Assembly (NCBI GenBank): GCA_037447655.1
Contig: JBBHKE010001749.1
Coordinates: 145,860-209,859 of the forward strand
DNA from: Zygnema cylindricum
Lineage: Eukaryota > Streptophyta > Zygnematophyceae > Zygnematales > Zygnemataceae
DNA length: 64,000 bases
Direction: 5' to 3'
Both the position numbers and the translations under genes were made by a program. Below are positions 51,961 to 64,000 of the stretch, in pieces. The notes beneath the pieces were generated by a model. It searched no databases. It had not been told where the DNA came from and was given only the letters and a program-made list of their open reading frames with translations. Every line of letters begins with the position of its first letter. The first letter of the stretch is position 1.

Positions 51961-54075
51961 CTAGTCCTCGGTAGCAAGACTGCAAAAAAACCACAGACCA
52001 CCAAAAAGAAATAAATCATCTATGGATGTTCAGTTTCAAAAAACAATACACTTGGAGTAAAAAAAGAGGGTTTTTGGTCAAAGGTTTACAACATTTAGCT
52101 GTCACAGACCAACAAAAGTTAAAAGACAAGATTTCCCAGACAAAAGACTTGCAACGAGATTGAGTTCCACATTGCGACGAGATTGAGTTCCACATACATT
52201 GAAATTAACAAAAAAAAAAAAAAAAAACTTAATCAATCAAAGGTGTAGAACAAAACTCACCCCAACTCGGACAGTTGTTTGTGAGCCTCAGCATAATCTT
52301 TGAAGAAAACATCTTCATCCTGCCACCAGAGCCAGAGGTAACCAACCAAGCGAGGAAAAAAAATCAAAAACATGAAAAACGTTTTCTTTTCACGCTTTTT
52401 CACCAACCAACCGCACAGCAATGATGATACCACGTCACTTGCTGTGTAAAGGAATAATTAGTAACAAAGCGAAATTACTGCCAATGACACTAATTCAGGG
52501 CAGAATGACATCCACTCCTTGAGAGAGTGTAGTTTACATTATTTAATAATTGTTGACAAATTATTGTCGACACCAATAACGTGAGCACTGGAGCATTTAG
52601 GACCCTGTCTGACTACACTGCAATGGAGGACAATGCTCAAACCAAAAGAGAGATAAATGTTTATTAGCCGCCACTCAACATAAAAAGACAATACATATTC
52701 ATTTGTCTTCATGTTTTCAAGAGCTTAAGTTTCAGATAGAGCCTCGAGGCAACTAGCAGCGAAGACAACAAAACCAGACAGCTATCCACAGAAACCTTTC
52801 AGCCTAAAACATCTTATATGATAGAAACAGGAAAAACTGGTATACCTTCGCATAGATCTCAACAAATTCACGGAACAAAGGATCTTCAACCAGCGCCTTA
52901 TCAGATGGCAGCTTCAAAAGTCCCTCAGTTTCACCCTTCAATAATTCACTGCAGCATGTTTTGTGCAATTTCAGTACTATAGAAGTTGAGGACAAATTAA
53001 AAAGAATCACTTTCAAAGCCAAAACCGAACATAAACATAACAAATGCCAATCAAATTGCTTTGTCATTTAGCTGATATTCGACAACCTCATAATTAGCGA
53101 ACATGGTAACTGTCAACACTGGCCAAAAATTGTTGAGAAATGCAAAAAATGTACTTCAAAAAACAAAATTGTGAAAGTCGACTGTACAAACACAAACACT
53201 ATGATCACCACGAATGTCAAGCCAATTACTCAGCTCGCCAATAACTCAGCTCTTCTAATTCTCATAAAAAGTGAAAAGAAAAATACAGCCACTTACATGA
53301 AATAATCATTAGAGAAAATGAGTGGAGCTGGAGTCCAAGGGCCCTCAAAGCCAGACCTCTCTTTGTGTGCTCGGCCCTGGTAATTCAAGACCAGCACCCA
53401 AAAGAATAAGCACAGTGAGGGAGAAAGGGCGTGTGTGTGAGAGAGTGGGAGAGGGGAGAGGGAGGAGGGAAAGGGAACAGGAGCCAGAGAGAAAGAGGGA
53501 GAGAAAAACGAGGAAGAGGGGAAAGAAAGAAAAACAAGGGCGAGGGAGAGAGAGGAGTGGAAGTGGGAGAGCGTGGAGAGAGGAGAGTGAGAGATGTGAT
53601 ACTGAACAGCTACAAGTACACAAATACTGTGCCATAACCATACGTCCTAGAAAATAAACCAAATGTAATTCAATGGGAAAGACCTTAGGCATTTGTGGTC
53701 AACCAGTTCAAAAAACACATAAAATTGATCAATGTACAGATAACCTCATTGAAAAAGTCAAATCATGACATACCAGAGTGTGGGCTCCAGAAAGTGCCAC
53801 AATTTCTTTGTCTCCCAAACCCATGTGACCAAAGACATCACGAAGATGGTCAGAACCTGCAAAACAGGAGATGTAAAAATTGATATTAGACGAATACATT
53901 TCTAAAAGGTGAAAAAAAAATGTATACATATTCAATCAAAGAATAATTTGGTGTAGGGGAGAACGACCAACACAAACGTTCCACACACAGAATAGAGAGA
54001 ACAGAGAGAAGAGAAAGGGAAGAGGGGGGAGGGGGCGGGGGGGGGGGAGAAGAGAGAGGAGAGGAGAGGAGAGAA

Positions 54076-54146
<71 letters not shown>

Positions 54147-56116
54147 AACAAAACAAGCTTTTTGAGGTTAAATAAAAAATAAAAAAGCATCTTCAAAGGG
54201 ATTATAAATGCTAAACGTTGGGCAGAAGAGTGCAATTAGTGCAACACTGGTGATCACCACACGCAAATGACATAAGTGGTGACAGGTGCTCACCCTTTGT
54301 CGCATCGGGAAGACGTCCCTCTTCTGGAGTTTTTAACTCGTCCTGGTGGGGCACAAACACAGACAAAAGTGCGACAACAGTGCTAAAAATTCTATTTAGA
54401 ACACGAGGAGATTTTTTTTGTGAAAAAATGATAACAATGCAAAAAAGCCTCTCGATTTAAACCCAAAAAATAAACTAAAATGAAGCAAAATGATAACTTG
54501 AACTGTACCAAGACAACCATGACGAACTCTAATCAATCAGTTAAACTCAATGTGACTTACCGATCTACCAGGTACGAAATCAATGGTGGGTCCACCAGTG
54601 ACCTCGACAGCTACAACACCAGCAAGCTGCACAGGAAACAAAAATTAAAATGGTAAATGTATAAAATTTATGAAAAAAAATCATAAGCTTTTTAACCTTA
54701 ATACCAAGCACACGCGCATGCAGAGGGAAATAGGAATAAAATATAGCAGCACATCAGACTAACATCTCCGGACACAACCGATGTTGCCAGTTAGAGCCCT
54801 AGCTTTACCACTAGAAGAGCGCATCTGCAAGACATACGATGTTAGCTTGAAAATTTGCAATTTCGGTCCAATGTCAGTTTCCAGCAGCTCGAAGGATTTC
54901 AGAAACCCGTAGCGTTTTGACAGCCAGTAGCATTTCAGGAGCCAGTACCATTTCAACAGCCAGTACCATTTCAACAGCCAGTATCACTTCAAGAGCCAGT
55001 AGCACTTCAAGAGCCAGTAGTATTTCAGCATCCAAACATACCTGGTACAAGTCGGCATAAGTGATGATAGGAAACGCCGCCTTCACAGGCTCTAGAAACT
55101 CCACCGCCCAAGCCAATCCAGCATTAGCTCCATGTGCAAGCTCCTCAGGGTTTCGGATGCTGCCATTGGCTCCTCCAGTCTTTGTCTTGTAATCCCATGT
55201 GCCGCAACTATGCCATCTGTGTTGACGAAAACAGCAAACCAACTAGAGTATTCATTAAAATGTACAAGAAAATTCAAGAAATATCCAATAAAAAGACCTC
55301 CGATAGGGCCAGAATGTACATCAGAATCACTCTTCATAGGGTTCTAAATAAGAAGACAACCGAAAACATTGAAGAAGGAAAGCAGTTCAATAAGGCTAAA
55401 CTAGGTTCTTACAACTTAAAATCTTAAGAACAGCCTGTAATAAGGAGATATGATAAGCAAGCACAGGTTAAAATTAAAAAAAAAGGACCTACTGTGGAGA
55501 TCAGTGATAAAAGCTACACATTGAAATCGATAAAACCTCCAAGATGTCGAGCAAATGACAAATTCTCAAAAGTGTTGTAGTGATTCAATCGCAAAATGCC
55601 TAATTTAAAATGAAGTATTTTCTATATTAACCTAACAGCAGGATTGACTTACGCAAGACGGACCATAATAGGCGCACAGTTCTTCTCTGCATTCACAAAC
55701 AAAAAAAAGGGCATATATTAGTCTTATGGATTACAAAAAAAAAAAAAAATGTATTTGCTCTCAAACATTAACACCTAACCTTCCAATCCAGATTTACAGC
55801 TAATCAAAAATCTTAAGTGTCAGCAGTTCCAGTTCAACTATGAGCACATTCCTCTTCGTCAACATTCGCCCTTTTCCATAAACAGCTAACAGACAAGCAA
55901 CATTCATCTTTAGGCGTCCCACTCTCTCCCTCTCCACCTTAGCTATCTCTCTTCCTTCTCCACTTTCCATCCACAAACAACCTGGAGACACATTCCGCAC
56001 ATGTAACTACTTGAAGGAATCCAAATATTCTTAATACCTGCAATAATGCCTCTCAACTTCCTGCGAGCCTTCTCAATGGCCACCTTGTATTCATCACTCA
56101 CTACCGGGTAGCCCAT
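51961..56116 (-). CDS. APX: Ascorbate peroxidase, cytosolic type, ten exons
   Basis: Minus-strand exons: 56116-56038, 55686-55653, 55216-55042, 54626-54561, 54342-54294, 53856-53774, 53376-53297, 52948-52846, 52319-52261, 51979-51961. All junctions are GT-AG with agreeing phases, giving 248 residues (about 250 is usual). Class I heme peroxidase residues are all present: distal Arg36, Trp39 and His40, proximal His160 in SGAHTL, Trp176, Asp205, and the ascorbate-binding Cys30 and Arg169. The offset from pea APX numbering is a constant 2-3. It reduces hydrogen peroxide with ascorbate. No transit peptide or membrane tail, so probably cytosolic. Exon 10 is 19 bp; without that splice translation would stop at the in-frame TGA straddling the donor (TTGGGG|TGA), losing five residues. 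Exon 2 is 34 bp. Confidence 0.95.
53441..53590. repeat. GA-rich tract in APX intron 6
   Basis: Purine-rich on the plus strand, hence pyrimidine-rich in the APX transcript. Reading frames in it (Arg/Glu/Lys-rich, or Ser/Leu/Pro on the other strand) are artefacts. Confidence 0.85.
54000..54146. repeat. (GA)n microsatellite in APX intron 5
   Basis: An imperfect G-rich start, then pure (GA)n to 54146. In the APX pre-mRNA it reads (CU)n. Confidence 0.96.
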
Positions 56117-56345
56117 GGCTGCTTCCACGCACAAGTAGAAAGAAGGAGAAGGACTTAACTACAGGAAGTGAGTGAATGTAATTGCAAGCTGCAGAGTAAG
56201 GAGAAGGAAAGATGACAATTATATCTCATAAGCGTACAGCCGCCCGTACGATTCGAGAACCGAACTGAACGGACTGCGATCTGATGGTCAGGATCGCGTC
56301 CGCATTAGGAGGTGAATAAGTTCAGGTAATCTAGGTGGAGGGACA

Positions 56346-56707
56346 CACACCGTGAATCGTTAGCGTCAATGTTTCGCCACTTTAATTACTTTTTCTCCGT
56401 GCACACATAAAAAAATACGTGTGTAGACCGCAAATCGGACAGTAATGTCACACGCGCATTGGAACAGAGAGCCCTTCGCTAATCCCCCGAAAAAGTTAAC
56501 CGACCCGCAAGCGATTTTCCTGCCCAAAAAATTCTGTTATCGAACCTTTATTACAATCGACGAGATTAACGAAGGGAACTCCGTCACAATGGACATTTGC
56601 CGTACAGCGCCAAATGTACTAGAAGAGCTCTTTAGTTACCGCTAAAAGTTAAAGATGATTTAAGTGGCGAAAAATATATCGGACGCTAAAAGCAATTAAC
56701 TGTGTAC
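56346..56707. mobile_element. MITE-like inverted-repeat element M3
   Basis: Imperfect terminal inverted repeats of about 40 bp. The left end has ACACCGTGAATCG, TTAGCGTCAATG and TTCGCCACTT; the right end has the inverse of ACACAGTTAATTGC, TTTTAGCGTCCG and TTTTTCGCCACTT. No coding sequence. Related to fragments at 32208 and 43005 and to M2 at 63073. Confidence 0.6.
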
Positions 56708-57457
56708 CCTTGGAGTATTAACCCTCGTAGGCGTGCGGCCAGATGTACGGATATCGATCCGAGCCTCGAAGGTCGTTCGCTCAACATAAACACCGATCGA
56801 ACGGTCACAATAACGTCGTCAGAAAATAAAGAGGTAAATGTGCGCAAGGGAAACACGAGATGAATCAAACAATAAAACTTCATAGGGGTATGGCCTACCC
56901 GTACGGCTCAAGAACCGAACCGATGGCCGTACAGAAAAAACACGATCGGACGGTCACGATCGTGGACAAAAAGTATGAGATTAAGGGCAGTAGCACAAAT
57001 TAAAATCTATTTCGCAGTCGGGAGCTAAACGCCAAAATAATTTTGTACGCTTTTGTAAAAGTTATTTAACCGACAGCGAAACATAAGTCAATATGTGACG
57101 ATGGAATACCGCCCTTAGATCGAGATCTGTAACTGGCGTCGCACTAGCAGAAAACATGCTGTTCGTACAGAAAACTGTACGAATATGTTCAGAACCGTAC
57201 ATTTATGTGTCCGATACCTGCGATTCCTGGCAAGTAACCGCGTGCGTCTATGCAAATACAAACCGGCTGCGTGTTCGTCCTGCTGCCAAGAGTTACAGCG
57301 AGTAATCCGCACGTGTGAACACCATTCTCGATTCATTTTAAGGGTACATCATGGTGTGAACCCTGTGGGGAATCTCACATTGTTTGAATACGGTGCAGTA
57401 CTGTACTTTGCGATAATCGCAGTTAGACTTCCGCGGTGATACTCAAAAGTAGGCGTT
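56708..57457. other. Intergenic region, no gene recognised
   Basis: GC-richer than its surroundings, with several CGATCGGACGGTC-like short repeats (56790-56965). ORFs 57115-57336 (minus) and 57185-57439 (plus) overlap each other and have no recognisable features. Confidence 0.45.
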
Positions 57458-57769
57458 TATAGTTCAAAAGTAGGCGTTTTTATGGTAGGCCTTTGGTCGG
57501 CACCTTTATCGTAAGTTGTGTTATGGGCTTTTCATGTATCTTCTTAGATCGCTACTTTGATCAGCGACCGTACGATTTTCCGAATCTGACGGTGAAAACA
57601 AAAAAGTTGGTCCGAATGTTGTAATTGGTTTAATTTTTGGTCCGAATGTTTTAATTGGTCCGAATAGGTCCGAATACAATATGGGTCTTAAGGTCATATT
57701 TTATGTTTTGCATACAATAAGCATATTGTATGGGCCTACTTGCCCTACTTTCACCTACTTTTGAACTAT
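57458..57769. mobile_element. Y-family transposon relative, Y2
   Basis: Ends TATAGTTCAAAAGTAGGCG and CACCTACTTTTGAACTATA match the Y1 ends in inverse order. Shared interior: TTATGGGCTTTTCATGT, CAATATGGGTCTTAAGG. The left end is duplicated (57441-57477), and no clear target duplication is visible. It contains short TTGGTCCGAATG repeats. Confidence 0.65.
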
Positions 57770-57781
57770 ATACTGTACCGA

Positions 57782-58160
57782 TTACATATCCCTAACAGAG
57801 GTTGGGGACATTTCGACGACATTCGCACTTTCAGTCCTTAGAGTTGATTTCGTGCGAATCATTGCGAAATCGGAAATTTCCCATCGCAAGCAGGTGCTGA
57901 CTTCGCAATGAACGATTCTCCGTCGAGATTCTGTCGGCGAATAACACCTTTTCGTACGGCTCTCGTTGCCTCGTTCGCGGATAAACACACGACACCAAAA
58001 TGCGAGGAAGATTTTCCGGAGATTTTCAAAGATGATTCGGATTGTCAAAGACTCGCGGTGTCGCGTCACAGCTCACAGGTACAGTAGCGATTCGGTAACG
58101 GTAGATAGTAGGCGGATCTGATGGCGATATGTACTACAGCAGTCGATTTCGGTGTACACA
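57782..58160. other. Intergenic region, no gene recognised
   Basis: A 95-codon minus-strand ORF (57782-58069) has ordinary composition but no recognisable motif. Confidence 0.4.
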
Positions 58161-58165
58161 TTTCC

Positions 58166-58292
58166 TTCTGGAACATTCTGCAGAGTATGGTACCTAGAGT
58201 GCCACGTGCGAGGAACATTCTGCAATAATACGTGGCCAGTGCCACGCTAGACGTCGACAGTCTTATTAGCAAAAGGAGACTCCAGAATCTTC
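58166..58292. promoter_or_regulatory. Cluster of heat-shock-element-like motifs
   Basis: TTCTGGAACATTC (58166-58178) is a perfect three-unit nTTCnnGAAnnTTCn arrangement. Two-unit GAAnnTTC sites follow at 58213-58220 and 58285-58292, and a CACGTG lies near 58204. A TATA-like CATATAAATAAA is at 58664-58675. No downstream gene is recognised, so the role is unproven. Confidence 0.35.
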
Positions 58293-58679
58293 GTTATCGA
58301 CCCTTTAGAATGACTGAATGAAGCTACGCGACAACGAACTAACTTCACAAATTTAAAAAAAAAGCTTAAGACCGTACGGTTTTTAGGTCATTAATAAAAG
58401 GGTTATCTCTCAACTTATCAGCAATAGAAACCTTGTCCCGGTTTTGTCCTCTCTGCGGCACGCACCGGGCACGTAACCTGTACGGCAGGCTCTTTGAAAC
58501 TGGGTCACGTAAAAGTAATCCGTATCCGCGAACCCGGCAGTCGGAATTGCGACGCGTCGTTTATTTTCGATTCCGTACATATTGAAAAATGATTGCCGGG
58601 GAAACTAAAGAAAATCTAAGGCAACGACAAAAGAAAATGTAAACCAAAAACGTTTACGAACTGCATATAAATAAACGGG

Positions 58680-59829
58680 GTCTAGCGTCAGCATGACGGG
58701 AAACAGTAAACGTCAACGTCGACGAGTTACACGCTATTACAGTGAGTGTCTGACGGCTGGCATGATGTGTCGGTTCAAATGGTACATGTTTCTTCAACAC
58801 CATTTAAAGTTAGGAGGTTGTCGTCATCATCAAGGCGTTGAGGGGAGCTCCATGGAGTCGTTTCTGTCTTCCCACTCTCCCTCCCTTTGACTCTTTCTCT
58901 TACAAAAAAAGAAAAATGTCTTCCTCTCCCCTCCTTCCTCCTCCCCCTCCCTAAGAGATTGGAGGAGGCGGACGTTAGGGAGATGGGGAGGGGAGAGTGA
59001 GAGACGGAGCGCAACAAGGGTGAAAGGGGCAGTGAATTACTATTAGTGTTGATAAAACTAATTTGGTCCCAGTTATTTTCACCCTCCAAACACAAAATAT
59101 CGTCATTACTATTTTTTTCTCTTAATGTTAGCTCTTTCTATGGTTCCCACTCGACCACCTCATTAAGACCGATAGTAGGATTCTTACATCTAAAAGAGTC
59201 AACATTAATTGTGATTCACAATTAACGTTTAAAGTCATTTATTTGTAATTCGTTTCATTAATTGTGATTATTTCTTAACATTTACTGCGATTCACAATTA
59301 TTGTCAAGAAACAAATGTTGTGATTCGTTTCATTAATCGTGCTAATTTCTCAACAGTAATTTTGATCTACGGTGTACCGTCCAAACCATGAAAACTGATA
59401 GTAACGATAAACTCAAAATAAAGTGAAGAACCAACTTTAAAAACTATAACAATCAACAAAAAGGATAAGGAAAAGTCGAAGAATTAAGATCAGGGCAAAA
59501 AGAGTAGCCGAAAGGAAATAGACACTAGAAAAATAGACAATAGAAAATAGAAAAACAGACTAAAAAGGAGGCCCAAAAGTTTCCGTGTGAAAAAGTAAGT
59601 AATAGAAATTTACAATGGAAGAATGATACCCCTTCTTCTAATATTTGCCATAAAACAAAACACTTGGAGCTATACTCAACCTAATAAGCTGCTTTTAACT
59701 AATGAAAACTGAGATTGCTTCCGAAAACACACTTTATGCTCAAAATTTGTCGTTTACAAAATGAAAACGTGTGCAAGAAAACATAACAGGTAGACTTCAA
59801 AGACTTCATTCGACCGTATGTGTGATAAA
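58680..59829. other. Intergenic region, no gene recognised
   Basis: The ORF 58693-58890 directly follows the TATA-like box and has a possible donor A|GTGAGT at 58742, but I recognise no protein. The AT-rich part 59210-59350 has repeated ATTCGTTTCATTAAT and CACAATTA units. Confidence 0.4.
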
Positions 59830-59990
59830 TTGACTCTCTCCAAATCTCCTTTTTTCCAATTCTCTCTTCTCCAAATCTCCTTTCTCCAAATCTCCTTTCT
59901 CCAAATCTCCTTTTTCCAAATCTCCTTTCTCCAAATCTCCTCTCTCCAGATTACCGCTCTCCTGATTCCCTCTCTCCGGATTGCCTCTCC
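59830..59990. repeat. 15-bp minisatellite downstream of the Ser/Gly-rich gene
   Basis: About ten units of TCTCCTTTCTCCAAA, degenerating to TCTCTCCGGATTGCC at the right end. On the minus strand it lies just beyond the stop at 60033, so it may be in the 3' UTR. In that strand one frame reads as Trp-Arg-Lys-Glu-Ile repeats, probably by chance. Confidence 0.9.
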
Positions 59991-60032
59991 CTCAAAAAAA
60001 AACAACAAAAGGATTCGAACTCCCAAATACTA

Positions 60033-62769
<2,737 letters not shown>

Positions 62770-63072
62770 CTGATCGAAACAACAAAAAAAAAAAAAAACA
62801 TATACATGTAAACACACATAAATACTTTTAAACATAATACACAAATATAAACACAGCATCGACAAAGTATGATACACGTGATAGAAAACTGCCTGGATAT
62901 TAAATTATTGAAAAAACATAAAACACATGTGATGCATACAAGTGCTTGAGCAGAGAGACATCTTCAATTGTAGAAAGAAGGGTGTAAGAAAAACTTCAAC
63001 ACTCCATTTCTAAGAAGGCAAGAAGCTAATTGATAATTTCTTCATTAGGAGTCTTTGTGTCGACTGCAGTGT

Positions 63073-63303
63073 ACCAGCACGCCGTGAATCACTATTAGCG
63101 TTAAGAATATATAGCGAGGGGTTTAATTTTAGTGTTATTAATTCTAATTCAGGTCCTGGCGACGTGGACGTATTTCAACTGCTTAGCAAATTAGGGTCAA
63201 GTTTAAAACAATCGGTATTATTAACACAAATTCATGCTCAGGGACCAGAAAAAAATCGGCACCGAATCGGTGTCATTACCCTAATAGCGATTCACGGTGT
63301 ACC
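63073..63303. mobile_element. MITE M2 (ACACCGTGAATCG family)
   Basis: About 230 bp. Left end GCCGTGAATCACTATTAGCG, right end the inverse of ACACCGTGAATCGCTATTAG, so roughly 25-bp inverted repeats with few mismatches. Flanks include GTAC on both sides. No coding sequence. Confidence 0.7.
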
Positions 63304-63471
63304 TTCACATAAATAAGGTTGAATGTTAGAGATTATGTAGACATATTGCTATATGTCCATTTACGTTATCTGTAGCCAAGTACAAATTAGTCACTTTGTA
63401 TTTTTTTTAAACATAATATTATGAATGCAAGTAGGCTGGAATGCCGCTGGTCCTCTACAAGAGCAACCTTC

Positions 63472-63496
63472 GTCCTAACCCTAACCATAACCCTAA
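63472..63496. repeat. Short interstitial telomere-like run
   Basis: CCTAACCCTAACCATAACCC: about three CCCTAA-type units, one changed. Too short to indicate a telomere. Confidence 0.6.
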
Positions 63497-63655
63497 TTTA
63501 TAGCTCTAAAACTACACAGCCCATCGATAATAGCGTTACATGTTTTTTTGGGCACTCAATGCCCTTTTACAGAATTTTCCAATTCAATTGTGACATCACA
63601 ATCGAAAGGTGATATCATTATCTTCCGATTGCTCACTTTCAAACAAAAAATCAAC

Positions 63656-63737
63656 GGTCAAAAAATTGACCTAATATGTACGAAATTTGACCTAAAGTGT
63701 ACGAAAGTTTGACCTAAAGTGTACGAAAGTTTGACCT
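63656..63737. repeat. 22-bp tandem repeat
   Basis: About four units of TTTGACCTAAAGTGTACGAAAG, the outer ones diverged (GACCTAATATGTACGAAA; GACCTACAGTATACAA). Confidence 0.88.
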
Positions 63738-64000
63738 ACAGTATACAACAGCTGTGAGTGCAATAACTATCTCAACTGTCACATGTTTAAAACAGGAACA
63801 TCATGCAATGCGAGACAAGTTCGATTAAGAGACACATATAGTATCCGTAGTTTGAATGTGCTAAACCGTTTACTATATGCTGTTAAACCTTATTATACGC
63901 GCAATTCAAGAGTGCTTCCGAAATTTTTCCGCACTTTATAACTATGGCAGGTTTAAAAAAATTAACTTAGTAAAGCTTAATGAAACAAACCTCAGGAGGA

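Larger units (their letters stand above)
62770..64000. other. Right end of window, repeats, no complete gene
   Basis: Contains MITE M2, a short telomere-like run and a 22-bp tandem repeat. It probably includes intron sequence of the minus-strand gene to the left, whose upstream exons I could not find here. Confidence 0.5.

Noticed and set aside
63472-63496. Telomere or chromosome end
   Set aside because: Only about three degenerate units, with unique sequence on both sides.

Overview
The window is nuclear DNA from a photosynthetic eukaryote of the green lineage, most likely a streptophyte (alga or early plant). I cannot name the species. Evidence: a plant-style calcium-dependent protein kinase with four EF hands, a cytosolic-type ascorbate peroxidase, a CPYC glutaredoxin, and a U2 snRNA gene with a plant-type USE-like plus TATA promoter. 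Genes are split by long T-rich GT-AG introns and separated by repeats.

Positions 1-30024 are one nested block of Ty1/copia-type LTR retrotransposons. Element B (minus strand, oldest) is interrupted on its left by A (plus) and at 8825 by C (plus). C is interrupted after 11145 by D (minus; duplicated 5-mer TGCTT on both sides). D is interrupted after 13627 by E (plus; duplicated TCATC) and also carries a solo LTR (20084-20923). The 3' LTR of C is interrupted at 24405 by G (minus). By eye the two LTRs differ by about 10% in C, 7% in D and 2-3% in E, which matches the nesting order. A, E and G carry complete but broken gag-pol genes. C and D are a shorter Gag-only family sharing the same loss of protease, integrase and most of reverse transcriptase. 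All families place a 14-nt primer-binding site, complementary to the anticodon arm of initiator tRNA-Met, one base after the LTR. They also start Gag inside the LTR, and their LTRs carry a tRNA-T-arm-like module in antisense and a conserved palindrome.

Positions 30025-33000 hold DNA-transposon debris: hAT-type non-autonomous elements with 8-bp target duplications, one containing a 62-bp minisatellite, and a TA-flanked MITE. From 33000 to 35580 I see no gene.

Positions 36117-42333 hold the CDPK gene (plus, eight exons). It converges on a four-exon glutaredoxin gene (45703-48707, minus), whose exons are mostly too short to stand out as ORFs. The U2 snRNA gene lies at 49973-50165 (plus). A ten-exon ascorbate peroxidase gene (51961-56116, minus) and an unrecognised multi-exon gene with a Ser/Gly-rich tail (60033 to at least 62769, minus) follow. 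Glutaredoxin and ascorbate peroxidase both belong to glutathione/ascorbate redox metabolism and CDPK to calcium signalling, but nothing suggests co-regulation. The intergenic spaces hold MITEs, simple repeats and short minisatellites.
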